A stretch of 64,000 bases of DNA, taken from NCBI GenBank assembly GCA_019114755.1, contig DXEW01000005.1, positions 1 through 64,000 on the forward strand, written 5' to 3'. The position numbers were made by a program, and so were the translations under genes. The notes beneath the pieces are model-generated. The model saw nothing but the letters and a program-made list of their open reading frames with translations, ran no database searches and was not told where the DNA came from. This DNA is from Candidatus Borkfalkia faecavium. Its GTDB lineage: Bacteria > Bacillota > Clostridia > Christensenellales > Borkfalkiaceae. Positions 24,217 to 32,778 of the stretch are shown one piece after another; the stretch's first letter is position 1; each line of letters begins with the position of its first letter.

Positions 24217-25653
24217 ATGCAGGATACATCCGTTTACGAAAACCCGCTGCTCAGCCGCTACGCGAGCCGCGCCATGGCGGAAAATTTTTCAGACGATAAA
24301 AAATTCCGCCTGTGGAGAAAGCTGTGGATCGCTCTCGCGGAGGCGGAAAAAGAACTCGGGCTGCCCATCACCGAAGGGCAGATCGCCGAGATGAAGCAGT
24401 ACGCGAACGACATCAATTATGAAGACGCCAACGCCTTCGAGCGCGAAGTGCGGCACGACGTGATGGCGCACGTCAAGGCGTTCGGCAAGCAGGCAAAGTC
24501 TGCCGAACCCATCATCCATTTGGGGGCGACCTCGTGCTATGTGACTGACAACGCCGAAGTCATGATCATCGACGACGCCTTGGATATGGTCACGGCAAAG
24601 CTCGTCAACGTGATGGACAAACTGAGAGCGTTCGCGCTGCGCTATAAAGACCTGCCCACGCTGGGCTTTACCCATCTGCAGCCGGCGCAGCTGACCACGG
24701 TCGGCAAGCGCGCCGCGCTCTGGCTTTCCGATCTCAAACTCGACTACGAAGACCTCGTCCACCTCAAATCGACGGTGCGGCTGCGCGGCGTCAAGGGGAC
24801 GACGGGCACACAGGCGAGTTTTTTGGACCTGTTCAACGGCGACGGCGAAAAGGTCAAAGAGCTGGAAAAGCGCGTCGTCGCCAAGCTCGGCTATACCGCC
24901 GTGTACGGCGTGACGGGGCAGACGTATCCGCGCAAATTCGACTATAACGTGTTGTGCGTTCTCTCGCAGATCGCCCAGAGCGCCTACCGCTTCTCCAACG
25001 ATATCCGCCTGCTGCAGCACATGAAGGAGATCGAAGAGCCCATCGAAAAGAATCAGATCGGCTCCTCGGCGATGGCGTATAAGCGAAACCCCATGCGCAG
25101 CGAACGCATGGGCTCGCTGGCGCGCTATGTGCTCAGCCTGCCCGTCAACGCCGCCGTCACGGCGTCTACGCAGTGGTTCGAGCGCACCCTCGACGACAGC
25201 GCCAACAAGCGCATCGTCATCGCGCAGGCGTTTTTGGCGGTGGACGCCATCCTCAACCTGTATTTGAACATTTCCGAAAACCTCGTCGTCTACGACAAGG
25301 TGATCGCCAAGCACATCGCGGCGGAACTGCCGTTCATGGCCACGGAAAATATCATGATGGAGTGCGTCAAGGCGGGCGGCAACCGGCAGGAACTGCACGA
25401 GCGCATCCGCGTCCTCTCGCGGCAGGCGGCGGCGCACGTCAAGCAGGAGGGGAAGGACAACGACCTCATCGACCTCATCAAGCAAGACGAAATGTTCCGC
25501 CCCGTGTGGAGCAGCCTGGACGGCATTTTAGACGCCAAAAACTTCATCGGCCGCAGCAGCGAACAGGTCAGCGAGTTCATCGCCGCCGAGATAGACCCCA
25601 TCCTGCAGGCGCATGCGGACGAGCTCGGCGTCAGCGGCGAAGTGCGCGTGTAG
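24217..25653 (+). CDS. purB: adenylosuccinate lyase
   Basis: 478 residues, fumarase/aspartase superfamily. LGFTHLQPAQ holds the catalytic His and the signature GSSAMAYKRNPMRSE holds the catalytic Ser loop. Acts twice in purine synthesis, releasing fumarate from SAICAR and from adenylosuccinate. Start ATG 24217 after AAGGGAG. It ends in a terminator that also contains the promoter of the next operon. Confidence 0.95.
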   Translation: MQDTSVYENPLLSRYASRAMAENFSDDKKFRLWRKLWIALAEAEKELGLPITEGQIAEMKQYANDINYEDANAFEREVRHDVMAHVKAFGKQAKSAEPIIHLGATSCYVTDNAEVMIIDDALDMVTAKLVNVMDKLRAFALRYKDLPTLGFTHLQPAQLTTVGKRAALWLSDLKLDYEDLVHLKSTVRLRGVKGTTGTQASFLDLFNGDGEKVKELEKRVVAKLGYTAVYGVTGQTYPRKFDYNVLCVLSQIAQSAYRFSNDIRLLQHMKEIEEPIEKNQIGSSAMAYKRNPMRSERMGSLARYVLSLPVNAAVTASTQWFERTLDDSANKRIVIAQAFLAVDAILNLYLNISENLVVYDKVIAKHIAAELPFMATENIMMECVKAGGNRQELHERIRVLSRQAAAHVKQEGKDNDLIDLIKQDEMFRPVWSSLDGILDAKNFIGRSSEQVSEFIAAEIDPILQAHADELGVSGEVRV

Positions 25654-25695
25654 CAAAAGTCACAAAAACGGAGCGGTTTTTGACCGTAAAAACGC

Positions 25696-25741
25696 CGGCG
25701 GGCCGCCTGCAAAGATTTGACAGCGGCCTGCCGTTTGTTTT
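25696..25741 (+). terminator. purB terminator overlapping the suf promoter
   Basis: CGGCGGGCCGC (25696-25706) pairs with GCGGCCTGCCG (25723-25733), 10 of 11 positions, followed by TTTGTTTT. The 16-base loop ends with the TTGACA of the next promoter and the T tract runs into its TATAAT. Confidence 0.7.
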
Positions 25742-25746
25742 ATAAT
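25717..25746 (+). promoter_or_regulatory. promoter of the sufC/sufB-like operon
   Basis: TTGACA at 25717-25722, 18-base spacer, TATAAT at 25741-25746. The -35 is within the hairpin loop of the purB terminator. Confidence 0.75.
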
Positions 25747-25804
25747 TTCCCTCGGCATCACAGCATACGGGTCGGGCATGGGCCGCGGCCGCATTGAGGT
25801 AACT

Positions 25805-26536
25805 ATGTTAGAATTGAAAAATATCTGCTATTCCGTCAAAGACGAAGGGAGCGGAAAGGTGCAGGATATCTTAAAGGGCGTCGATCTGACCTTTGAAGGG
25901 AGCGCCATCAGCGTCATCACCGGCCCCAACGGCAGCGGGAAATCGACGCTCATCAAGCTGCTGATGGGCTTTGCCAAGCCCACGGCGGGGCGCATCCTGT
26001 TGGACGGAGAAGACATCACCGACCTTTCCGTCACCGAGCGCGCCAAAAAGGGATTCACCATCGCCTTCCAGCAGCCGGTGCGCTTCAAGGGCATCACCGT
26101 CAAAAAGCTGCTGGAGATCGCCGGCGGCAAAAAGCTGAACATGGACGGCATGTGCGACTGCCTCTCCGCCGTGGGGCTGTGCGCGCGCAACTATATCGAC
26201 CGCTTTGTAGACGGCACCCTTTCGGGCGGCGAGCTCAAGCGCATCGAGTTGGCGTGCGCCATCGCCAAGGGCGGCGAGGTGTTCTTGCTGGACGAGCCGG
26301 AGGCGGGCATCGACCTATGGAGCTTTGAAGACCTGGTCAAGGTGTTCAAAAAGCTGCACGACAAGACGGTCATCATCGTCAGCCATCAGCAGCGCATTTT
26401 GGAGACGGCGGATAAGATCGTGTTGCTTGAAAACGACAAGCTGATCAGCGCCGGCAGGAAGGAAGAGATGTTCGCAAAGCTCACCAGGCGCCCCAATCTT
26501 TGCTGGCGCAACGTGGAGGAGGCGCAGAATGGATAA
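25805..26536 (+). CDS. sufC: SufC-like ATPase of a minimal Fe-S assembly system
   Basis: 243 residues. ABC ATPase with Walker A GPNGSGKST (about residues 42-50), signature LSGGELKRIELA and Walker B FLLDEPEAGID, the SufC form of the signature. It has no membrane partner; instead it overlaps by 8 bases a SufB/D-like gene. Together they form the two-gene SmsCB-type scaffold that builds Fe-S clusters in anaerobes. No sufS, sufU or sufD is adjacent. Confidence 0.88.
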   Translation: MLELKNICYSVKDEGSGKVQDILKGVDLTFEGSAISVITGPNGSGKSTLIKLLMGFAKPTAGRILLDGEDITDLSVTERAKKGFTIAFQQPVRFKGITVKKLLEIAGGKKLNMDGMCDCLSAVGLCARNYIDRFVDGTLSGGELKRIELACAIAKGGEVFLLDEPEAGIDLWSFEDLVKVFKKLHDKTVIIVSHQQRILETADKIVLLENDKLISAGRKEEMFAKLTRRPNLCWRNVEEAQNG

Positions 26537-27467
26537 CAAAACGCAGCAGATGAGCAGCACGGACGCGCAGCTTTTGGAGACCATCGCCGATCTGCACGGC
26601 ATCCCCGAAGGCAGCTTCAATATCCGTAAAAACGGGCAGCTATTGGCGCGCAATTCGGATACGGATATCGAGATCGTCTCCAAAAAGGACAAAGACGGCA
26701 TCGACATCATCGTAAAGCAGGGCGTCAAAAATAAATCGGTGCACATCCCCGTACTGCTGACGGTGGGCAACTTTCACGAAACCGTGTACAACGATTTTTA
26801 TATCGGCGCAGGGGCGGAAGTCACCATCATCGCCGGGTGCGGCATCCACAACTCCACCTGCGACGCCGCGGAGCACGACGGCGTCCACACCTTTTATGTA
26901 TCTAAAAACGCCAAGGTGCGCTATGTGGAGCGCCATTATGCCTCCGGCGACGGCACGGGCAAAAAGGTCTTCGACCCCGTCACCAAAATTTATCTCAAAG
27001 AGGGAGCGCAGTTCATCTTGGAATCGACGCAGCTGGGCGGCGTGACCTATTCCGACCGCAAGACGTATGCGGCGGTCGGCAAGCGCGCGCAGCTCATCGT
27101 CAAGGAAAAGATCTTGACGGACAACGAAGAAAAGGCGATCACCGACTTCAAGGTGCGCCTGACGGGCGCGGGCAGCCGTGCCGACATCGTCAGCCGCAGC
27201 GTGGCGCGCGGCAAGTCGTACCAGTGCTTCCGCTCCGACCTCGTCGGCAAAAACGAATGCTTCGGGCATGTGGAATGCGACGGCATCCTGCTGGAAGGGG
27301 CGCGCATCGTCTCCGTTCCCAAGATCGACGCCGTCAGCCCCGAAGCCAGCCTCGTGCACGAGGCGGCCGTGGGCAAGATCGCGGGCGAGCAGCTTTTGAA
27401 GCTGATGAGCCTCGGTCTTACCGAGCAGGAGGCGGAAGACGCCATCATCCGCGGCTATCTCAATTAA
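26529..27467 (+). CDS. sufB: SufB/SufD-like scaffold protein (SmsB type)
   Basis: 312 residues, far shorter than canonical SufB (about 470). It keeps the beta-helix core and the family C-terminus HEAAVGKIAGEQLLKLMSLG followed by EQEAEDAIIRGYLN. Cysteines in STCDAAEHDG, YQCF, NECF and VECDG are candidate cluster ligands. The pairing with SufC alone and the short length agree with the ancestral minimal SUF-like system. Confidence 0.85.
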   Translation: MDNKTQQMSSTDAQLLETIADLHGIPEGSFNIRKNGQLLARNSDTDIEIVSKKDKDGIDIIVKQGVKNKSVHIPVLLTVGNFHETVYNDFYIGAGAEVTIIAGCGIHNSTCDAAEHDGVHTFYVSKNAKVRYVERHYASGDGTGKKVFDPVTKIYLKEGAQFILESTQLGGVTYSDRKTYAAVGKRAQLIVKEKILTDNEEKAITDFKVRLTGAGSRADIVSRSVARGKSYQCFRSDLVGKNECFGHVECDGILLEGARIVSVPKIDAVSPEASLVHEAAVGKIAGEQLLKLMSLGLTEQEAEDAIIRGYLN

Positions 27468-27481
27468 AATAGCAAATAGAA

Positions 27482-27518
27482 AACGAGAGCGGGCAATGTT
27501 GCCGACGCTCTCGTTTTT
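27482..27518 (+). terminator. terminator of the suf operon
   Basis: AACGAGAGCG (27482-27491) pairs with CGCTCTCGTT (27506-27515), ending in T5. Confidence 0.8.
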
Positions 27519-27552
27519 GTGTGTTTTGGAAGTTTTTGATCGTGAAGGGGGC

Positions 27553-27939
27553 TTAGACGCCGGCATCGTCGGGGAGAAACGTATCGTGCGGTTCTTCCGC
27601 TTTGGCAATGGCGAGCAGGTCGTCGCGCCCGATCAGGCCCTGTTCATATGCCTGCGGTAAAAGCAGATAGTCGTCTTCTGAGGTATATGCCAAATATTTA
27701 TAAGAGGGGTTTCCGAGGGTAGCGATGTACACGTCGCCGACGGTATACTCTACGACGACGTCGGGAACGGCTGTACCTTCCGTCTCCATGCGGACGAGGT
27801 CTACGCGGCAGCCGGAAAATGTGCCGACGGTGCGGATGGTCGCGATCGTCGTCTTGCCGCTGTCTGTACAGGCAGCCAAGGGCAGGGTACAGAGCAGCAG
27901 GAACGCCGCCGCGATGCATACAAATAGTTTTTTCTTCAT
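27553..27939 (-). CDS. small lipoprotein
   Basis: 128 residues with a lipoprotein signal peptide (about residues 1-24) ending in the lipobox LAAC. The mature part has no recognised domain. It lies 22 bases after the DUF1349 gene and probably shares its transcript. Likely anchored to the outer face of the membrane. Confidence 0.7.
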   Translation of the reverse strand: MKKKLFVCIAAAFLLLCTLPLAACTDSGKTTIATIRTVGTFSGCRVDLVRMETEGTAVPDVVVEYTVGDVYIATLGNPSYKYLAYTSEDDYLLLPQAYEQGLIGRDDLLAIAKAEEPHDTFLPDDAGV

Positions 27940-27961
27940 CGTTTTTTCCTCCCCGTCTTAT

Positions 27962-28567
27962 TTATGCTCGATCCGGCTGCTGGCCGTCGTGCGCCTTCCA
28001 CAGGCATTCGCCGAATGTAAGGTCGGAAAAAACCGCTTTGAAGGAAGACTCTTCCGGCGAGCAGGCGTAAATGCCGAAGCGGATGCGGCCGCCGCCGCGG
28101 ATCAGGTGGCACACGCGCATCTGCGAAAAGCGTTTGCCGTCCGCCGAACATTCGATGCAGTAATCGTCGCCCCGACGGCTGAGGCGGTACCACATCGCCT
28201 TGACGGAAGCGGGGATCTCCGTAGTCGCCCAGTCGGAATAGCCCTCGTTGGTGACCACGCTGCCGAGGTGCTGAAAGGCGTCGTTTTCGTATTCGATGGA
28301 ACCTTTCAGCCAGTTTTCGCCGTCCAAGTAGAGGACGACGCCGCATTGGTCGAAGCGGTGGTGGCTGTCGCCAAACTGCGTTTTAACGGTAAAGCTGAAG
28401 TACTGTTCTTCCGTCTCTGTCAGGAACACGGGGGCGTTGTCGTTGCGGAAGTGATAGTATGTCCGCTGCCACAAATCTGTATGCGGTTTGGTGACGACTT
28501 CGATGCGGCCGTTTTTGATCTTGCAGCTTTGCGGCTCGCGGATCCATTTGAATGTTGAAAGGTCCAT
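27962..28567 (-). CDS. DUF1349 family protein
   Basis: 201 residues with the concanavalin-like fold typical of DUF1349: KTQFGDSHHRFDQCGVVLYL, then WLKGSIEYEND and AMWYRLSRRGDDYCIECSADG, then the closing IRFGIYACSPEES. No signal peptide. Members are often linked to carbohydrate metabolism but have no defined activity. ATG 28567 follows GGAGG. Confidence 0.85.
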   Translation of the reverse strand: MDLSTFKWIREPQSCKIKNGRIEVVTKPHTDLWQRTYYHFRNDNAPVFLTETEEQYFSFTVKTQFGDSHHRFDQCGVVLYLDGENWLKGSIEYENDAFQHLGSVVTNEGYSDWATTEIPASVKAMWYRLSRRGDDYCIECSADGKRFSQMRVCHLIRGGGRIRFGIYACSPEESSFKAVFSDLTFGECLWKAHDGQQPDRA

Positions 28568-28668
28568 GATCTTCCTCCTTCTATCGCCAATATACGCTTT
28601 TCACTATTATAACCGCCGCTGGCGCCGTTTTGTCCGCGGTTTGGCGGAGATTTTTGCAATGCCGCCGT

Positions 28669-29463
28669 TCACCACTCGTTGGGGAAGGGGGCGCGCTCGC
28701 GCATCCACCAATCTTCATAATATTTGACGTATTGCGAGCAGTTTTCGCTCACGTCTTCGCTCAGGGGCAGAGACGTCTGCTTCCAAAACGCCTGCACGAA
28801 CGCCTCGCAGTTTTCCGCCGTGATCTCGCGCAGGAACTTTGCCCCCAAACGTAATATATCAAGCGGGCGGCGGCTGCACTTTTCCACCGTCTCTTCCAGC
28901 CTGCGGTTGCAGGGGAAGAGCATGTGGTTTTCGATGAGGATGAGGCGGTACACGCTGTACACGATCTCATCCGCCAGGTGTGCGCGCATATAGGCGTTGC
29001 TCTCGGGTACGCACTGCAAAAAGTAGCCGCGGTTGAGCTGTAAATTGGCGTTGAAGCAGGCGATTTTGTCGGCTGCCTCGTGCTCGGGGTAGGCGGAGAT
29101 GCGGGGCACGATCTGTTCGATCTCCGCGTCCGTCGTATAGATCACCTGCGCCTTTACGTAGGCATTGCGGGTCGGCTCGCTGGCGTGCAGGGCAGACTGC
29201 TGCAAGATGGCTTTGGTCTTGTACTTGATGTCAAAATAGCCGCCCTCGTAGGTGCAGTGCCCGGGGATGACTTCCGCCAAGCGGTTTTGCGCCGCAAGTT
29301 GGGCCAATTTTTCTTCCGTCACCACGATGACGGCGTCGATGTCTGAATCGGGGCGGGCGTTTCCTTTGACGACGGAGCCGTCCAGCACGATGGCGACAAG
29401 GCCTTCCATGCCGATGAAATAGTCTTTGAGTTTTTGAATGGAATCGATGTGGTGCTGCAGCAT
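28669..29463 (-). CDS. nucleotidyltransferase-domain protein
   Basis: 264 residues. The N-terminal DNA-polymerase-beta-like fold has LDGSVVKGN followed by the metal-binding DSDID (about residues 28-44). The rest is helical and resembles the C-terminal part of aminoglycoside-type adenylyltransferases, but no substrate can be named. Own promoter at 29493-29521. Confidence 0.75.
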   Translation of the reverse strand: MLQHHIDSIQKLKDYFIGMEGLVAIVLDGSVVKGNARPDSDIDAVIVVTEEKLAQLAAQNRLAEVIPGHCTYEGGYFDIKYKTKAILQQSALHASEPTRNAYVKAQVIYTTDAEIEQIVPRISAYPEHEAADKIACFNANLQLNRGYFLQCVPESNAYMRAHLADEIVYSVYRLILIENHMLFPCNRRLEETVEKCSRRPLDILRLGAKFLREITAENCEAFVQAFWKQTSLPLSEDVSENCSQYVKYYEDWWMRERAPFPNEW

Positions 29464-29492
29464 GATCTGTTCTCCCTATAATTTTCCTTATA

Positions 29493-29521
29493 ACTATAAC
29501 ACACCTCTTCGGCAAGGTCAA
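29493..29521 (-). promoter_or_regulatory. promoter of the nucleotidyltransferase gene
   Basis: Reading leftwards TTGACC (29521-29516), 17-base spacer, TATAGT (29498-29493). Confidence 0.7.
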
Positions 29522-29556
29522 CCGTATAGCCGCCTAAATTGAAGGTAATTATATGA

Positions 29557-29607
29557 TTGACAAATGCGCATTCTCCCTTTATAATAAAAGGCAACTTAAA
29601 AGGTTGC
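29557..29607 (+). promoter_or_regulatory. promoter and inverted repeat ahead of copA
   Basis: TTGACA at 29557-29562, 17-base spacer, TATAAT at 29580-29585. An inverted repeat GCAAC (29591-29595) and GTTGC (29603-29607) sits at the transcription start and could bind a copper-responsive repressor, but it does not match CopY or CsoR operators. Confidence 0.65.
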
Positions 29608-29625
29608 ATTTATCGGAGCGGCTAT

Positions 29626-32157
29626 ATGGAACAAAAATTCAAGGTGAGCGGCATGACCTGTGCCGCCTGTTCGGCGGGCATCCAAAAGACGGTCGGCAAG
29701 ATGAGCGGCGTGCACAGGGCGGAAGTCAGCCTCATGGGCGAGTGCATGACCGTCGATTACGACGAGTCGATGACCGATGCCGAAAAGATAATCGGGACGG
29801 TCGTATCGCTGGGTTACGGCGCCGAAGCAGACGACGGCAAAGCGACCGCTAAGGCGGCGGAAGGGGGAAAGCAGGCCCTGTCCGGGCACGCGGCGGAGGC
29901 GCGCAAACTGCGCACCCGCTTCATCGCCTCCCTCTGTTTTTTGCTGCCGCTGATGTATTTTACCATGGGGCACATGTTCGGGGCGCCGCTGCCGTGGTTT
30001 TTTGAGATCGCTTCCAATTTCGGGCTCGTCCAGCTGCTGTTGACGACGCCCGTGCTGTTCATCAACTTCGCCTTCTTCAAGAGCGGCTTCAAGGCGGCGA
30101 TCAAGCGGGTGCCCAACATGGACACGCTGGTCAGCCTGGGCGCGGGCGTCTCTTACCTGTTCAGCGCCGTCGTCCTGTTCATCGTCCCTACGCGGGAAGA
30201 CGGCATGCTCTTTGCCATGAACAATTTGTTCTTCGAGTCCGCGGCGATGGTGCTGACCCTCGTCACCCTCGGCAAGTGGCTGGAGGCGCGTTCAAAAAAG
30301 AAGACGGGCGAAGAGGTGGAAAAGCTGCTGCGGCTCGCCCCCGAAACGGCGACGGTGGAGCGGGACGGCAAGCAGATGACCGTCCGCCTGCAGGAGCTGC
30401 GCATCGGCGACATCGTCGTCGTCAAACAGGGAGACAGCATCCCAGCCGACGGCAGGGTGGTCGCCGGCAATTCCTTCGTCGATACCTCTGCCATCACGGG
30501 CGAGAGCCTGCCGGTGGAAATAGGCCCGGGCGACGCCGTCACCAGCGCCGCCATCAACCGCGGCAACGTCATCCGCGTCCGCGCCGAAAAGGTGGGGGAA
30601 GATACCGTCTTATCCAAGATCGTGCGCCTGGTACAGAATGCGGGCACGTCGAAAGCGCCTATCGAAAAGGCGGTAGACAAGATCGCCGCCGTCTTCGTCC
30701 CCGCCGTGCTGGGCATCGCCCTTCTCACCTTCCTCGTGTGGATGATCTTGTGGGGGACGCACGCCGTCGATATCGCCTTCTTTGAAGTGCTGAGCATGGC
30801 GATCAGCGTGCTCGTCATCTCCTGCCCGTGCGCGCTCGGCCTGGCGACGCCCGTCGCCGTGATGGCGGCAACGGGCAGGGGCGCGTCCCTCGGCATCCTG
30901 TTCAAAGACGCCGAGGCGCTGCAGAAGGCGCGCGGCATCCAAAACGTGCTGTTAGATAAGACGGCGACCATCACCGAGGGGAAGCCGCGGGTGACGGATA
31001 TCTGCCTGTATGGCGGAAGTATGCGTGGCGAAGTACTCTCTATATTCGGCGGAATTGAGCTGAATTCCAATCATCCGCTGGCGGAATGCATTCTTTTGCA
31101 GGCGAAGGAAGAGGGCGCCGTGCCCGCGCAGGCAGCCGATTTTTCCTATACGAGCGGCAAGGGCGCGCAGGCGCGGGTGAACGGAAAACTGTGCGGCATC
31201 GGCAACAGCGGCCTCATGCATATGCTCGGCGCCGACCTGTCCGCCTGCCGGCAGGACGCGGAGCGGCTCTCCGCCGAAGGGAAAACGGTGCTGTACTGCG
31301 CCGAGGATGGCGCCGTATCGGCACTCATCGCCGTGGCGGATACGCTGAAGGAGGGCAGCCGCGAGGCCGTCGCCGAACTCAAGGCGCGCGGCATCCGCCC
31401 CGCCATGCTGACGGGCGACGGGCAGGGCGCGGCGAGGGCGATCGCGGCGCAGGTCGGCATCCAAGAGGTGTACGCCGACGTACTGCCCGAAGACAAGCTG
31501 AACATCGTCATCGAAAATAAAAAGAAGGGCATGACCGCCATGGTCGGCGACGGCATCAACGATTCGCCCGCCCTCAAAGAGGCGGACGTCGGCGTCGCCA
31601 TGGGCAACGGCACGGATATCGCCATCGACTCGGCAGACGTCGTGCTGGTGGGCGGCGATCTGCGCGCGCTGGAAAACGCCATCGACCTCAGCCGCGCGGC
31701 GGTCCGCAATATCCATCAGAACTTGTTCTGGGCGTTTATCTACAACCTGCTCTGCATCCCCATCGCTGCGGGCGCGCTGTTCGCCGTGGGGGTGGTGCTC
31801 GACCCCATGTACGGCGCGGCGGCGATGAGTTTGAGTTCGCTGTTCGTCGTCACCAACGCCCTGCGCCTGATGCGTTTCCGACCCAAAAAGAAGTCGGCGG
31901 AGGTAAAGGCAGAAACAAAACATCAAAACAGTCAAGATATGAACGGAGGTATATGTATGGAAAAGATCCTGACCATCGAAGGGATGAGCTGCAGCCATTG
32001 CAGCGCCCGCGTCGAAAAGGCGCTGAACGCGCTGGAAGGTACGCAGGCGACGGTGGAACTGAAAAAGAAGCGCGCCGTCGTGCAGACGCAGCAGCCGGAC
32101 GAAGTCCTCGTCAAGGCGGTGGAAGACGCCGGCTACGAGGTGAAAAAGATCAAATGA
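29626..32157 (+). CDS. copA: copper-exporting P-type ATPase with C-terminal CopZ domain
   Basis: 843 residues. N-terminal metal-binding GMTCAAC, eight membrane helices, TGES, the transport motif CPCALGLATP, then the phosphorylation site, TGDG and GDGINDSPAL. The phosphorylation motif reads DKTAT (D444), not the near-invariant DKTGT. The frame continues past the last helices into a second metal-binding domain, GMSCSHC, identical in layout to free CopZ. A weak dispersed-repeat copy lies at codons 465-471. Exports Cu(I). Confidence 0.9.
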   Translation: MEQKFKVSGMTCAACSAGIQKTVGKMSGVHRAEVSLMGECMTVDYDESMTDAEKIIGTVVSLGYGAEADDGKATAKAAEGGKQALSGHAAEARKLRTRFIASLCFLLPLMYFTMGHMFGAPLPWFFEIASNFGLVQLLLTTPVLFINFAFFKSGFKAAIKRVPNMDTLVSLGAGVSYLFSAVVLFIVPTREDGMLFAMNNLFFESAAMVLTLVTLGKWLEARSKKKTGEEVEKLLRLAPETATVERDGKQMTVRLQELRIGDIVVVKQGDSIPADGRVVAGNSFVDTSAITGESLPVEIGPGDAVTSAAINRGNVIRVRAEKVGEDTVLSKIVRLVQNAGTSKAPIEKAVDKIAAVFVPAVLGIALLTFLVWMILWGTHAVDIAFFEVLSMAISVLVISCPCALGLATPVAVMAATGRGASLGILFKDAEALQKARGIQNVLLDKTATITEGKPRVTDICLYGGSMRGEVLSIFGGIELNSNHPLAECILLQAKEEGAVPAQAADFSYTSGKGAQARVNGKLCGIGNSGLMHMLGADLSACRQDAERLSAEGKTVLYCAEDGAVSALIAVADTLKEGSREAVAELKARGIRPAMLTGDGQGAARAIAAQVGIQEVYADVLPEDKLNIVIENKKKGMTAMVGDGINDSPALKEADVGVAMGNGTDIAIDSADVVLVGGDLRALENAIDLSRAAVRNIHQNLFWAFIYNLLCIPIAAGALFAVGVVLDPMYGAAAMSLSSLFVVTNALRLMRFRPKKKSAEVKAETKHQNSQDMNGGICMEKILTIEGMSCSHCSARVEKALNALEGTQATVELKKKRAVVQTQQPDEVLVKAVEDAGYEVKKIK
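31020..31037 (+). repeat. dispersed repeat, weak intragenic copy
   Basis: TATGCGTGGCGAAGTACT inside copA, encoding roughly MRGEVL. Twelve bases (TGGCGAAGTACT) match copy 9 exactly. The protein length here is normal, so this may be coincidence. Confidence 0.4.
31957..32157 (+). CDS. copZ: copper chaperone CopZ, nested in frame in copA
   Basis: 66 residues beginning at an in-frame ATG inside copA. GGAGG at 31945-31949 lies seven bases upstream, a ribosome site that has no other use. The product has GMSCSHC for Cu(I) binding and the usual ferredoxin-like chaperone length. It can thus be made both as a fused domain of CopA and as a free chaperone. Inference; independent initiation needs proof. 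Confidence 0.65.
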   Translation: MEKILTIEGMSCSHCSARVEKALNALEGTQATVELKKKRAVVQTQQPDEVLVKAVEDAGYEVKKIK

Positions 32158-32296
32158 CGCTGCGGCAGCAGGGGCGCAACCTCGCGGATGCGCCCCCGCA
32201 CCCTTTTTTGCGGCGCGGCGGGTAAAATTTATAAAATAGCGGGCAGATTTGCTTGCAAAAACGAGCGTTTTATATTATAATCTATCCGTTACATTT

Positions 32297-32383
32297 GCCG
32301 CTGTGGTGAAATTGGCAGACGCGCTGGACTCAAAATCCAGTGGTAGCGATACCGTGTCGGTTCGAGTCCGACCAGCGGCACCA
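32297..32383 (+). tRNA. tRNA-Leu (CAA)
   Basis: 87 bases including the encoded CCA. Acceptor GCCGCTG pairs with CAGCGGC, anticodon loop CTCAAAA gives CAA, the long variable arm and TTCGAGT loop are typical of leucine tRNA. Confidence 0.95.
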
Positions 32384-32430
32384 CAAAAGGGCGCAGGCTT
32401 TTATGCCTGCGCCCTTTTGTGGTGCCGCTG
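32373..32430. repeat. 26-base inverted repeat containing the tRNA-Leu 3' end
   Basis: The segment 32373-32398, which starts in the tRNA acceptor stem and runs through CCA, is repeated perfectly in inverse orientation at 32405-32430 with a six-base loop. The inner 18 bases act as a terminator-like hairpin, but the extension copies the tRNA end itself. Confidence 0.85.
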
Positions 32431-32665
32431 CAAGGCTCAAACCGTAAGCCCGCACGTAAAGCAGGCATATGGGCGAGTTCGTGCGGGCGGGGTTCGGGCT
32501 CGCAGAGCCTTGCGCGGTAGCGCAAAATCCGACCGGCGGCAAAAGGGCAGCGCGAAGCGCGCCCTTTTGTGGTGCCGTTGTAAGGAGCGACCGTAAGCCC
32601 GCAAGGGAAGTAGGGATAAATGTACGCTCGTGCGGGCGGGGTTCGGGCTCGCAGAGCCTTGTGTG
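32412..32665. repeat. direct repeat pair of about 105 bases downstream of tRNA-Leu
   Basis: The unit beginning CCCTTTTGTGGTGCCG occurs at about 32412 and 32562; both continue with GACCGTAAGCCCGCA-like and GTGCGGGCGGGGTTCGGGCT segments and end in CGCAGAGCCTTG. A short palindrome (GGGCAGCGCGAAGCGC) lies between. Copies both carry an inverted tRNA-end fragment. Confidence 0.75.
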
Positions 32666-32711
32666 AATTTAGTCATGTGTAAAAAATATTTAGTTATCCA
32701 TGGTTAATTAT

Positions 32712-32740
32712 TTGACAAGTTTAAGTCCATTGTGTATAAT
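32712..32740 (+). promoter_or_regulatory. perfect sigma-A promoter in the AT-rich island
   Basis: TTGACA at 32712-32717, 17-base spacer, TATAAT at 32735-32740. Confidence 0.8.
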
Positions 32741-32778
32741 TGAAGTATAATAACTATTTACAGTTATTTAAATAATCA

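Noticed and set aside
28388..28410. GAAGTACTGT in the DUF1349 gene
   Set aside because: Short match only; the encoded residues fit the family without insertion.
32289..32525. Open frame reading through tRNA-Leu antisense (LEPTRYRY type)
   Set aside because: Well-known spurious peptide produced by translating tRNA genes and their flanks.
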